DNA of 64,000 bases, taken from contig CAZMNW010000004.1 in the NCBI GenBank assembly GCA_964567755.1, forward strand, positions 1-64,000, written 5' to 3'. Numbering within the stretch: the stretch's first letter is position 1; every line of letters begins with the position of its first letter. This DNA comes from DASRJW01 sp964567755 (GTDB lineage: Bacteria > Krumholzibacteriota > Krumholzibacteriia > G020349025). Both the position numbers and the translations under genes were made by a program. A model generated the notes under the pieces. The model was not told the DNA's origin and ran no database searches. It saw only the letters and a program-made list of their open reading frames with translations. Below, piece by piece: positions 6,173 through 16,600 of this stretch.

Positions 6173-8872
6173 ATGAGTCTTTCTCCCGGCATCCGGCTCG
6201 GCGCCTACGAGATCCTCGCCCCGCTCGGCGCGGGCGGGATGGGCGAGGTGTATCGCGCGCGTGATACGCGGCTCGGGCGCGATGTCGCCATCAAGGCGCT
6301 GCCCGCCGAATTCTCCCAGGACCCCGAACGCCTGGCGCGTTTCGAGCGCGAGGCCAAGCTGCTGGCGACGCTGTCGCACCCGAACATCGCGAGCATTTAC
6401 GGGCTCGAGGAGGTGGCGGACGCGCGCTACCTGGTGCTCGAGTTCGTCGAGGGCGAAACACTGGCCGCGCGACTCGCGCGCGGGGCGCTGCCGATCGACG
6501 AGGCGATCGATGTCGCCAAGCAGATCGCGGCGGGTGTGGAGGCTGCGCACGAGAACGGGGTCGTGCATCGGGATCTCAAGCCCGGGAACGTGATGCTGAC
6601 GCCGACCGGCGGCGTGAAAGTGCTCGACTTCGGACTTGCCAAATCGGGGGCGGCCGATCACGCGGGCTCGGATACGAATCTGGCCGCATCCCCCACGATG
6701 AGCTTCGCGCCCACGCGGGTAGGAGTCATCCTGGGGACAGCGGCGTACATGAGCCCCGAGCAAGCACGCGGCCGGCATGTCGATCGGCGCACCGACATCT
6801 GGTCGTTCGGTTGTGTGCTTTACGAATGCCTCACGGGTCGACAGGCCTTCGCGGGTGAGACGGTCTCGGACCTGATCGCACGCATCCTCGAGCGCGACCC
6901 CGATTGGTCGGCGCTGCCGGCCGCGACCGCGCACCGCCTGCGAGAGTTACTGCGGCGCTGCCTGCGCAAGGACGCGCGCGAACGTCTACGCGACATCGGC
7001 GACGCCCGCATCGCGCTCGACGAGATGTCGAAGGGAACGACAGCCGCCGACGCAGAAGACGCCAAAACCAAGCCGACTCGCAAGTCGTCGCTCGCGTACC
7101 AGATTGGCTTGGTCCTCCTCACCGCGATCCTCGCCGTCATCGCGACCCGGTTCGCTTCGCGCGCGCCCGTGCCGCGGCCCGTCGCATTGAGCGTGATCCT
7201 GCCGCGCGGCGAGATGCTCGAAGCCGGTCTCGAGAACAACGTGCTCGCCATCGCACCCGACGGGCATTCGCTCGTCTACGCTTCGCTAGGAGATGGCGCA
7301 CCACGGTTGTCCCTCCGCCGGCTCGACCGGCCTGAAACCGTCGAGATGCCGGGCACGAGCGAGGCGCGCAATCCATTCTTCTCCCCCGATGGCGAATGGG
7401 TCGGCTTCTTCGCAGGCCGCCACCTGCTTAAAGCCTCGGTGCGTGGCGGGACTCCGGTCGAAGTCGCCGAGACGGGGACGGACCGAGGTGGTGCGTGGCT
7501 CGAGGACGGCTCGATCGTCTACACACCGATGTTCGCTGGGCCGCTCTACAGGATCAGTGCCAACGGCGGCGAACCGGTGCCGATCACCACGGTCGATTCG
7601 ACGCGCAGCGAGCGCACGCACCGGTGGCCGTGCGGGCTGCCCGGTGGCGAATGGGTGGTGTTCACGGTGGGCGTGGTCAACAGCCCTGGTGGCTACGACG
7701 ACGCGAACATCGAAGCCGTCTCGCTGCGGACCGGCGAGCGCCGTGTTCTCGCCCAAGGTTCCTGTGCGCGCTATGCGGCGGGTAAACAACTCGTCTTCGC
7801 GCGCAGCGGATCGCTGTATGCCATGCCGATCGATCCCCGGAACCCGCGTGGCGGAGCCACTGCCGTGCCCGTCCTGGATGGCGTGCTGGGTGCCAAAACC
7901 AGCGGGATCGCCTACTTCGACATCGCGCGCGACGGCACCTTGGCGATGGTCCCGGGACGAGAGGCGCGCATGGAATCTCGTCTCGCCTGGGTGGATCGCA
8001 ATGGCAACACGACCGTGCTGCCGGGTGTGTCGCGCAACTACACGCAGCTCGATGTGTCCGCGGACGGAAGTCGTGTGCTCGCACAGATCGGCGCCGGGGG
8101 TGGCAGCGGCGACGTGTTCGTCGTCGACCTCGCGCGCGGAAGCGTGAACCAGATCACGTTCGACGGTCGCAGTGGCACGGCGCAGTGGATGCCCGACAAT
8201 CAACACATCGCCTGGTCCCAGAGCGGCGACTCGAGTGGCGAGGAAATCGTGATCCGTAGCCTGTCCGGCGACGAGTCGGCGCGCGTGCTGGCGCGGTCCA
8301 CCTTGCCTTTGGCCATCAGCGACGTCTTGGCGGATGGGAGCGCACTCTTGTTCACCGAGTACGGCAATGTCGAAGCCGACGTGATGATGGTTCCGACCGA
8401 TGGGAGCGGGCCCGCTCGTCCGATCGTGCAGGAGCCGCTCGCGCAAGTGCAGGGGGTCCTGTCACCGGACGGACGGTGGGTCGCCTATGCGAGTGACGAA
8501 ACCGGTGTGCGTGAAATCTGCGTGCGACCCATGGGGCGTGCCGGCGGCCGGGTACAAATTTCACCGAATGGCGGTGTGTTGCCTCTTTGGGCCCCCGATG
8601 GCCGCGAGCTCTATTACGTCTCCGGACGCGGTGTGGTCGCGGCTACCCTCGTCGTCCGGGGTGACGTGGTGCTCGTCGATTCGACCCGGCACCTGTTCGA
8701 CTTGCCGATGAGGAGCGGCGACTCCGCCTTGCGTCATCTCGACATCCATCCATCCGGGGAGAAGTTCCTGGTGACCGTGGCCGCGGGCGAATCGAACGAA
8801 ATGCGTGAGATCGCCGTCAGATTGAACTGGGCGACATCACTTCAGTCGAAGACGCGGGAAACCGCCCGATGA
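6173..8872 (+). CDS. Membrane serine/threonine kinase with TolB/WD40-like propeller
   Basis: This 899-residue sensor-type kinase has a cytoplasmic Hanks kinase domain at about residues 10-280 (GAGGMGEVYRARD, VAIKALP, HRDLKPGN, DFGLAK, GTAAYMSPEQARG). One membrane segment lies near 306-325 (LVLLTAILAVIATRF). The rest is a periplasmic propeller with repeated LSPDGRWVAYASDETG-type blades. It would phosphorylate unknown substrates; the propeller may bind wall or protein ligands. No clear Shine-Dalgarno precedes ATG 6173; a TAATCT sits nine bases upstream, so a leaderless mRNA is possible. It is not in an operon with its neighbours. Confidence 0.95.
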   Translation: MSLSPGIRLGAYEILAPLGAGGMGEVYRARDTRLGRDVAIKALPAEFSQDPERLARFEREAKLLATLSHPNIASIYGLEEVADARYLVLEFVEGETLAARLARGALPIDEAIDVAKQIAAGVEAAHENGVVHRDLKPGNVMLTPTGGVKVLDFGLAKSGAADHAGSDTNLAASPTMSFAPTRVGVILGTAAYMSPEQARGRHVDRRTDIWSFGCVLYECLTGRQAFAGETVSDLIARILERDPDWSALPAATAHRLRELLRRCLRKDARERLRDIGDARIALDEMSKGTTAADAEDAKTKPTRKSSLAYQIGLVLLTAILAVIATRFASRAPVPRPVALSVILPRGEMLEAGLENNVLAIAPDGHSLVYASLGDGAPRLSLRRLDRPETVEMPGTSEARNPFFSPDGEWVGFFAGRHLLKASVRGGTPVEVAETGTDRGGAWLEDGSIVYTPMFAGPLYRISANGGEPVPITTVDSTRSERTHRWPCGLPGGEWVVFTVGVVNSPGGYDDANIEAVSLRTGERRVLAQGSCARYAAGKQLVFARSGSLYAMPIDPRNPRGGATAVPVLDGVLGAKTSGIAYFDIARDGTLAMVPGREARMESRLAWVDRNGNTTVLPGVSRNYTQLDVSADGSRVLAQIGAGGGSGDVFVVDLARGSVNQITFDGRSGTAQWMPDNQHIAWSQSGDSSGEEIVIRSLSGDESARVLARSTLPLAISDVLADGSALLFTEYGNVEADVMMVPTDGSGPARPIVQEPLAQVQGVLSPDGRWVAYASDETGVREICVRPMGRAGGRVQISPNGGVLPLWAPDGRELYYVSGRGVVAATLVVRGDVVLVDSTRHLFDLPMRSGDSALRHLDIHPSGEKFLVTVAAGESNEMREIAVRLNWATSLQSKTRETAR

Positions 8873-8949
8873 CTTCCGTGGCCGCACCCAATGCGCATTA
8901 GCAGTCCAAGGGACCGCCCGATCAGGATTCCTTGTCCAACATGCGGTAA

Positions 8950-9045
8950 AGGTATATAGCAGTCATCACCATCCGTGATGGGCGGATTCGTCTAATCTCT
9001 GCCCGCCGGTCACGTCCTGAGGAGGTGGCAATCTATGAAGGCTAG
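8950..9045 (+). pseudogene. brnT: brnT toxin remnant, 3' end only
   Basis: After TAA 8947 the frame reads RYIAVITIRDGRIRLISARR then SRPEEVAIYEG and TAG 9045. RIRLISARRSRPEE is the conserved C-terminal end of BrnT. The first two-thirds of the toxin is missing; nothing BrnT-like lies between the kinase end at 8872 and this point. The remnant overlaps the start of the brnA-like gene by eleven bases. It still carries that gene's Shine-Dalgarno (GAGGAGGT), which may be why it has been kept. Confidence 0.7.
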
Positions 9046-9262
9046 CAACTTTGACCGCAAGTTCGACGAAGGGCGGAACATCACCAATCAGCTCGATCTC
9101 TCCAATGCCCGCAGACCCGGGCAGGAGCAACGTCGCGTCAATGTCGACTTCCCCAGCTGGATGATCGAATCACTCGATCGTGAGGCCAAGCGGCTTGGCG
9201 TCACACGACAGTCGATCATCAAGGTTTGGATCGCAGAAAGACTCGAGCGCAAAGCCTCGTGA
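9035..9262 (+). CDS. BrnA/CopG-type antitoxin (third copy)
   Basis: This 75-residue protein starts MKASNFDRKFDEGRNITNQL and has the RHH core VNVDFPSWMIESLDREAKRL followed by GVTRQSIIKVWIAERLE. It belongs to the BrnA subfamily with the KFD.G.(D/N)I..(Y/Q)LDLS leader. A strong GAGGAGGT lies upstream. It is a different subfamily from the copies at 2305 and 5335, so the three loci were acquired separately rather than duplicated here. Its toxin is reduced to a 3' remnant. An attC-like half site follows at 9284. Confidence 0.9.
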   Translation: MKASNFDRKFDEGRNITNQLDLSNARRPGQEQRRVNVDFPSWMIESLDREAKRLGVTRQSIIKVWIAERLERKAS

Positions 9263-9283
9263 CGCTGAGGGCTGGGGATGAAC

Positions 9284-9322
9284 TGCTAACAACCGGTTGC
9301 AGCGGACGGTCACTCGCTGAAC
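9284..9322 (+). other. Partial attC-like site after the third brnA
   Basis: GCTAAC (9285-9290) is followed by GTTGCAGCG (9296-9304) and, after ten bases, CGCTGAAC (9315-9322). The two arms pair with one unpaired G, the extrahelical-base arrangement of integron attC sites. The expected right-hand GTTRRRY core is not found, so the site appears truncated or degenerate. Its place just after a small accessory gene fits a cassette 3' end. Confidence 0.35.
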
Positions 9323-9796
9323 TTCGAAATCAACTCTGTCAAAGCCCCTCGACGTTCTGCCGAGAATGTTTTCGGGGAACCCAATATGAGAACCGACAGA
9401 ATCCCCGAACGTGTTTCGGGTACCTGAAGGAGAATTCCGCAACCCGTTGGTGTTCATCTTCGACAAACCAAATAACAACACCCCGTTCCGAACATCGGCG
9501 TTAGTACCTATCACCGTATTTGACGATCGCGCTGGCAAGGACGCCCGCCTACCGCGAGCTCCGAGTCATGAGAACTTGGTTCTTTTATGCCGGCTGTTGC
9601 ACCTTTCGCCGGAGAACCGCGACACGCTCGAGCTACCGAATCTCTTCGTTACGAACGCCGTGAAATGCGATATGTGCTGTGAGACAGGAGCGAACGGTGC
9701 TGTCGATGTTAGCGATCGTCAGGCCGTAACTTGTCGTAATCGTTTCCTTGTACATGAGTTGCGAACCCTGCACGCTCAAGCGCTGGTGTCTTCGGT
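9323..9796. other. Gap without a supportable gene
   Basis: Short frames occur on both strands here but none resembles a known protein or has a good ribosome-binding site. Base composition is visibly less GC-rich than the neighbouring kinase. It probably represents the body of a degraded or noncoding cassette between the half attC site at 9284 and the full attC-like site at 10028. Confidence 0.5.
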
Positions 9797-10009
9797 GTGA
9801 ACGCTCAACGATACTTTCTTGGTGCAACAACGCCGTTATGGACAATAGAGAGGCGCACCTTCGACGGAACCGAGTACTGGGTCCTTCGTGTGCCACACAC
9901 TTCTCCGCGTTCCTTCAATACACACGGCGGCAGTGGTAAGCACTATCTTGAGCCAATGCGAGAGCTCATGTCTCGGATTCACGTGTCGCCGGAACACCCA
10001 AGTGCATAG
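9797..10009 (+). CDS. Possible cassette-borne hypothetical protein
   Basis: A 70-codon frame opens with GTG and ends 18 bases before the attC-like site at 10028, the usual position for the stop codon of an integron cassette gene. The middle reads ERRTFDGTEYWVLRVPHTSP, which looks protein-like. No family is recognised and no Shine-Dalgarno is evident. It may be a fragment. Confidence 0.3.
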   Translation: MNAQRYFLGATTPLWTIERRTFDGTEYWVLRVPHTSPRSFNTHGGSGKHYLEPMRELMSRIHVSPEHPSA

Positions 10010-10027
10010 CGATTCAACGTTAGAACG

Positions 10028-10083
10028 GGCTAACCGGGCGCTGGAGCACGACGCTTCACAGCGGCTCAGCGCCGGCGTTGGGC
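10028..10083 (+). other. Integron attC-like recombination site
   Basis: The site runs from GGCTAAC (10028-10034) to the core GTTGGGC (10077-10083), which matches GTTRRRY exactly. Inside, GGCGCTGGAGC (10037-10047) pairs with GCTCAGCGCC (10064-10073), perfect over ten pairs with one extra G in the left arm. The loop is 16 bases. Core, paired arms, one extrahelical base and a total near 56 bp are the defining attC features. No intI is visible in the window. The left core has a G where a pyrimidine is expected. Confidence 0.7.
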
Positions 10084-10093
10084 GGATGTGAGA

Positions 10094-10351
10094 TCAACGA
10101 TAGACGTCTCGACGGTGGCCGATCTTGATGACCGTCACGCTGCGATCGTGATCCACGATCTCGTAGAGAATGCGGTAGTTCCCCTGGCGGAGGCGATAGA
10201 GCTCGTGGCCGCTGAGTTTCTCGCAGCCGAGCGGTCGCGGCTGATCCGCAAGACCCCGCATTCTCGTCACGACTCGCCGGCGGTCTTTCAGGGGCAGCGC
10301 CTCGAGTTCCTGCACTGCCGATGGTTTGATCAGCAGCCTATAACTTGCCAC
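10094..10351 (-). CDS. RelE/ParE-type toxin
   Basis: This 85-residue RelE-fold protein starts MASYRLLIKPSAVQELEALP. Family elements are YRLLIKPSAVQEL, LSGHELYRLRQGNYRILYEI and IKIGHRRDVYR at the end; the C-terminal HRRDVYR holds the residues typical of mRNA-cleaving RelE proteins. It is encoded after its antitoxin with a 14-base overlap. It starts ten bases beyond the attC-like core and points towards it, so if it is a cassette it is in reversed orientation. Confidence 0.93.
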   Translation of the reverse strand: MASYRLLIKPSAVQELEALPLKDRRRVVTRMRGLADQPRPLGCEKLSGHELYRLRQGNYRILYEIVDHDRSVTVIKIGHRRDVYR

Positions 10352-10568
10352 GGCGCCGCAGATCTTTCAGGACTTTCTCGAGATCCACGCCGGGCTCCTT
10401 GGCCCGCGATCGGTAGGCGGCGAGATCCTCTGCGTCCTCGGCCAAGTTCTGGCGGACCGCTTCATTGACGAGGTCGGAGACGCTCCTGTCGGTCTCGGCG
10501 GCCTTCAGCCGGAGAGCTCGATGCAGATCTGCGTCCAAGTAGATCGTGGCTCGTCTGGACGTGCTCAT
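10338..10568 (-). CDS. Ribbon-helix-helix antitoxin of the RelE pair
   Basis: This 76-residue protein has an RHH DNA-binding N-terminus (MSTSRRATIYLDADLHRALR, then ETDRSVSDLVNEAVRQNL) and a C-terminal tail (LAAYRSRAKEPGVDLEKVLK) of the kind that wraps RelE toxins. It lies first in the operon, overlaps the toxin by 14 bases, and has the palindromic site at 10580-10601 just upstream. It probably represses its own promoter together with the toxin. Confidence 0.9.
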   Translation of the reverse strand: MSTSRRATIYLDADLHRALRLKAAETDRSVSDLVNEAVRQNLAEDAEDLAAYRSRAKEPGVDLEKVLKDLRRRGKL

Positions 10569-10579
10569 ACTCAGACGAT

Positions 10580-10601
10580 AACGTCATAGTACTAAGACGT
10601 C
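10580..10601. promoter_or_regulatory. Operator/promoter candidate of the RelE-RHH operon
   Basis: An imperfect palindrome is centred on AGTACT, with arms AACGTCAT and AAGACGTC on the plus strand (six of eight positions symmetric). It lies 12 bases upstream of the antitoxin start. On the minus strand it begins with TTGACG, a good -35, about 16 bases before TTATCG. The overlap of promoter and palindrome suits autorepression by an RHH protein. Confidence 0.45.
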
Positions 10602-10676
10602 AAGGGGGCAAAGCGGTGCGCGGAGGCTGAACGGGGAGACGTTGCTCCAGTCGAATACCCTAACGCCTCTCGCATC

Positions 10677-13600
10677 TCACTGCTTGCCAATGAGGCGGAT
10701 GAACCAGCCGTAGGCGTCGGAGTCGAGCTCGGTGAGATCAGCAGAGAAGCTCGTAGCGTTGAAGCCGGCGCCGAGCGTGATGCTGGACGTGAGATCGCGA
10801 TACAGCGCCAGGAGGGCGCCGTTCCGCTGGTCGCCGGCCTGCTGATTCCACAGCCAGCGGTACTCTCCCACTGCATCGAGGGCGTGCCCCAGATGGTAGC
10901 GCGCGCGGAACACACCGAGCTTGGGACGCGATGGCAACCACTCCCCGCCATCACGGACGGTGCGGATCTCCTCACTCTTGAGCGCCAGGCGTCCACCGAG
11001 CTCCCAGCGCCGCGTGAGATCGTACCCTGCCTCCACGGACACTACGTGCGCTTTCTCGTCCGAACGCTGTGACTGCGTGATCGCCGGCAAGCCGTAGAGG
11101 AAGGTGTAGCGGCCCAGCATGTTCATGCGGCTGTGCCGCACGGGGCGGTATGCGAGGCCGATCCCGCTCTCGACGAACTGTGCTTCCGCGAGGTTCGCGT
11201 TGCGATCATCGGTGCGCGAGAAGCTGGCCTTGGCGAGCAAAGTCCAGCCGTCCGCCAAATCGAGGTCCAAGCGATTTGCGGTCAACCATTGTCGGCGATG
11301 GACGGCACCGTCATCGTCGCGGACCTCGCCCTTGAGGCTCAAGCGCCGCTTCGGTCGCTGTAGCGTGAGCTCCGCCGAAACGGCGTCGCGATCGATCAAG
11401 CCAACGGCAGGGTCGGCGAGATCGCCGCTCTGATACGAAGCGCTGAGCGACCAGTCCTTGCGCGGCTCGAGCGTCATGCCATAGGCCTGCGTCGACCCGC
11501 TCGGACCTTCGCCGTGCGTGAACTGGTGATCCGTGAACACGCGCATCTGATTGCTGAGCGTCTGGCGCTGGCCGAGACTCAGGATGCCTCGCCGTCCATC
11601 GACGCGATCGGTGGACAAAGTGTAGGTCCCGAACAGCTCGTGCCGTGGATCGATCCGCAGGTCGGTGCCGAAGCGTGCCGCATTGCCGCGATTGCCGCTC
11701 GTGGCCTCGGCGCGCAGGTTGAGCTTGTTCCCCAGCTGCGAGCGCAATCCCAGAGTCCCGAGGTTGTTGGGCTCCTCGTTGTCGTCGTGACGCAAGGTGA
11801 CCTGTCCTTGCGAGTAGAGATTGATGCCAGGGCGCAGATCGAACCCGAGCCGCACGCCTCCGAGCGTGGCGTCGGTGCTGGTCACGGCACCATTCTCCTC
11901 TTGGCGCTGGCGCAACTCTCCGCCGAGCTGCCAGCGCGGGAACCGATACTCCGCTTGCAAGGAGGCGCTGCGGTCCATACGCGTATCATCGGTGTTCGTC
12001 TCGCTCCACCGCGATCCGAGCGCAAGCCGCGGGCGCGGCCGCCACAAGAGCTCCGCGCCATAGAGTTCGCTCTGCTGCGGTGTGTAGAGCCTGGCGGTGG
12101 AGAAGCCAGCATCCCGCTGCTTCCACCAAGCTCCAAGTTGCGGCGCGCCGTCGCGCTGCAGCAGCTCGGCGAGATCGAGCTTGCCTTCGAGGCCCAGCGC
12201 TTCCCCTTCGATGGCTGCGCTCGGGTTGATCCTTTGTTCGAACGTGAAGCCACCGTCGCTGGAGTAGGAGTTCGCACCCGACTGATTGGCCTGGCTCTGG
12301 GCGTACTCCGTCTTGAGATACGTGCCGCGGCCCCTGCGCAAGATGACGTCGGTCGCCGCCAACTGATAGTCCTCGGAATCCCGGTTCTCGTGCACGTACG
12401 TCCCTCCGAGCGCCACACCGTCGGTGGCCCACACCCGGCCACGCGCGCCCGCTGTGGCCTGACCCGCGTCGAAAGCGGCGGGAACGTATTCGTAGTCCAC
12501 CAACATGAGAACGCGGTTGCCGTCGAGAGGCGTGTCTTTGATGATCGAGGGCGCGACCTGGTCGGCGACCTGCATGAGGGGGCGGTGCAGCAAGATGCGC
12601 CCCTGCAGCTCGTCGATTTCGTAGTCGCGCTCGCGCACCAGCGCGACGTTCTCGATCACGCGATCGCTGTCGCGGTCGCGCACTTCGACCCAGACCTTCT
12701 CGGATCCCTGTACGACTTCGTTGTGCTCAAGGTAATAGAGGCTGCTGCCCGTGCCGAGGAACTCGTTGTGGCCTAGCGCCGTCTGCGCCTCGGAGGCGAA
12801 CGCCGTGCCCTCGACCTTGCTGTCTCCCTGCGACGTCACCTGCAAGCTGCGATGCCGCAAGGTCGCGCCATAGAGACTGCGGTTGTATTGCGCGAACTCC
12901 GTTCCCGTGAAACCGGTCGTGTAGTTGCCCCACAAGAACTGGGACTTGTCCCAGTCCAGGCGTGCGTACAGACGGCCCTGTGCGTTGACGTCCGCGGTCG
13001 TGATCGAGCCATCACCATAAGTGAGCGCGAACCGGTCCGGATCCAGGTGACGGAAGACCGACCGCGGATCCTTGTGATCGAAGTTGCCGAAGATCTCGCC
13101 GAACTCTTCTTCCTGCGTGTCGAGGTGCGCGGTCGCCCGGTACTTGCCACGCCATAAACCCTTGAGATAGAAGGCCAACCGGCCGGTGCCGAAGACTGTG
13201 TCCTTGAGCGTTGGGTCACCGGCAGTCAAGGTGGCGTCACCAGAGACTTGGTTGTCGCCGAGAGACACGTCCGCGATCCCCACCATGAAGAACGCAGAGT
13301 CCTTCACGTTGGCACGCAAATTTCCGTCCCACGCCGCTCCCGACGCGTTGCGCGCCGCAACCGGCAGCTCGCGTTCTCCGCTCGGGAGCAAGCACGCGAA
13401 GGTGAACTTGCCGTCGCGGTCCATTTGGATGTCTTGGTCCGCCACGCGCACACGGACATCCAATGGAATCCCCGCTCCGTGGATGCGCACGCGCCCGCCG
13501 CGCACTGGAATGCTCTGCACTCGCAGTCGATCGTCACTGGGCGCGCCTTGTGCTCCAGCCTCTGCTGCGCGATCGCTGCCCTGCACGAGCTGGATGCGCC

Positions 13601-16600
13601 CGGGCATGGTCTCATCCATGTGCGATTGATCGTCGTAGACGCGCAAGACATAGAAAAGATCGTCGTCGGTTGCGACCTCGGCTCCCGAATCGAACCGGCC
13701 ATCCCACTCGATGACCTGCTCGGGCTTGAAGCCGCGACCCGAGAGAGTGCGCACGGGTCGCGTCAGGTCCGCATCCGTGCCGCGGTACAACGCGATTTCC
13801 CACGCATGAATGAATGCAGAGTAGTTCGTCGATACCGTGAAGCGGGTCGCGAACCCCTTCTCGACCTCGAGAATGTCGGGACCGCGCACATCCAAACGCG
13901 GCGCGTCCGTTCCCGGGTCCGAGACCATCCAAACGCTGCCACCCCATGGCAAGGTCAACGTCTCGCGCGCGTCGTTGGACGTCGTCGCCCGGCCCGCCGG
14001 CTGATTCGATGTGCTGGCAGCAGGAGGTGCGGCAGCCAGTCTGAGACTCGGGCGTTGCGTGCCGCCGCCAACGCTCGCATCCGCGCGTCGCGGCGCGCCG
14101 GGAGCCGCGCTGGGCTTCCCCACCGCCGATGTGCGGAAACCGAGGATCGGCACTTCGATGTGCGCCGCGTTGGTAGCGGGACGTGGCGTTTGCCGCATCC
14201 ACACCGGCTCGGGCGTCTTCCAACCTCGCAACGTGATTTCGACGCGCTGGTTCCTCTGGCGACCCACGGGAGTGAAGTTGTTGTCCACGGGACGCGTCGA
14301 TCCGTAGCCGCGCACGACGAACACCGAGTCGGCAAGTCCCGTAAGGCGCTGGAGCGATGCCTTGACGCTCTGCGCCCGGGCCTCGGAGAGCTCCATGTTG
14401 TTGTGGAATTTCGGCACGGTGACGGGCTGATTCTCAGTATGGCCATCGATGACAATACGCACGCGGTCGAATTCCTGCATCAACTTCGAGACCAGCTGCA
14501 GCGCCTCCTCCCCTGCCTCACTCAATCCGGCGTTCACCGTCGCGAAGTCCGCGTGTCCCAAAGTGTAGAGATCGATGTGCGGCGACATTTCGCTCGCATA
14601 AAGCGGCGTGCGCAAGGAGCTCGAAGTGCCGCTGTCGCCTTCGACTGTCCGCCAGTGCAACCGCGCTTCGCCGCCGAGCGGCTGGCTGGGGTCGATGGAG
14701 AGCACTCGCGCGCGATAGACAATCGAGACGCCTGATTCGAGCGCCGCCGCCTGCACTTTCCAGCGCAAGCTCGTGCCCTCGGTGCTCTCCAGGATCATGG
14801 GTTCGACCGCCGCAGTCGCGATCTGGCTCGACCCTGGGACGTAGGTCATTCCCGGTGGCAAGGTGTCGTCGATCTCGATTTTCTCGAGCGGCAAGTCGCC
14901 ACGGTATTGCACATCCAAACGCAGTGTGACCTCGTCCGGCTTCACCCCCACGACACGGGACTCGTTGGTCTGTGCCGGGATCAGCTTCACTTCGATGCGG
15001 CGGTTCTTGCGCTGTGCTGCGGCCTTCTTCCCCGGATCCACCGGGCGGTCAGGCCCCATTCCCACCGGGAACAGCCGATCCGCCGCGATGCCATGCTTCA
15101 GCACGAGCTCGTACATGATGGCGCGGGCGCGGGCGATCGATAGATCGTAGTTGTCCAGGAACATGACGCTGTTGACGGGCGCCTTGTCGGTGTGCGCTTC
15201 GATGGCGGCAGTGATGTCCGGGTCTTGCGCCAGCCGCTCCGCCAACTTGGCGATGCTGGGTCCAGCCCCCTTGGTGAGATCGGCTCTCCCGGGCTGGAAG
15301 GTATCGCCATCCAAGACGATGGTCTCGGGCCTGTCGATCTCCCACACTGGCTCGAGAATCCACGGCTGTACCGACTTCTCGAAGCGCAGTCGCGCTTCGG
15401 CGCGCTGGAGCGCGGACTCGATCGGCTCCTGAATGTCGAGCTCGACGCCGAAATCGATCCGGCTCATGAGCCCAGCCGTGAGGTGAAGGATGCGCGGATT
15501 CTCGGTGGTGAGACGCGCTCCCTCGGGAAGCGACGCCGGATCGACCTTGAGGATGAAATTGCGACCCTGGGAGAATCCTGCATTTACATCGGCGATGTGG
15601 TAGCGGCCGTGCGCATCGGTTTCGATGACGAGTCCCGACGCCGTCGCGAGCCGCACGCCGGGGAGCCCTTCCTCATCGAGGCCACGGTTCTCGATGGTGA
15701 TCTCGAGCGTTTGCACATCCCCATCCTGGCGGACGGCGCGCACGATCGCGAGGTCTTGACCCGTGGTCCCGTGTGCCTTGCTGCCGGTGTGGTTCGTCGT
15801 CAGAGTTCCATCGCTTGCGAGCCGCAGGTGCGTCCCCTCGCGCGTCGTCACTTCGATGCGTGGCAACGTTCCACCTCGCACGGCGGTGGTGATGACCACT
15901 GCCGGATTGCCATCGTCGAGGCTCGCTGCCGCCGGGAGAGCGCCGACATCGGACGGCAGCGAGAAGGGTGAGCCTGCACCAATATCCTCGAGGCGCCGAG
16001 GACCGGCCCCCACATCGATGGTGGAGGAGCTGGAAACGTAGGTGCCCGCATCGAACTGGATTCGAAGCCGCACGTCGTTCGCCGCCGCCGTCCCCTGCCA
16101 GCCGTCGCCATTGCGATCGTGGAAGACCTTGCCGATGAGCGTGGTGCGCTCCAAGGCCAGATCGGGAACACGCTCGACGCTCGCCGTGGCGGTGTTGGCC
16201 ACCACGACATCGTTCTGATAGGCGGTCGCGCGATTGACGTGCTCACCGAGACCCACTCCCGACCCCGTGCGCAAGAGGTACTCGATGTGCACCTTCTCGG
16301 TGGCGCCGAGATCGAACGCCGGGAACTCCAGTGTCTCGGCGCCGCGGGGCTCGAAAGCCAAGGGCGACCGGTCTGCGCGCAAGAGCATTCCAGATCCCGA
16401 GGCGTAGGTGAATCCTGCAGGGACCAGGTCGCGAACGACGACACCTGGCACAACGGCAGCGGTCGTGTTCTCGACCTCGAGCGTGTAGCGTACGAAATTA
16501 CCCACCTCGACCGTGCGCCGGTCCGCTGACATCGACAGGAGAATCGCCGCCGACTGCAGTGGGAACGTGAGCGCTGTCGGCTCCTGATTGTCCGTCGGGT

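Noticed and set aside
5666..6934. Minus-strand 422-codon frame across the DUF2442 gene and the kinase start
   Set aside because: It is antisense to two clear genes, has His/Arg-rich composition and matches no family.
9411..9800. 129-codon plus-strand frame between the two attC-like sites
   Set aside because: Composition is not protein-like, no homology is recognised and no translation signal is present.
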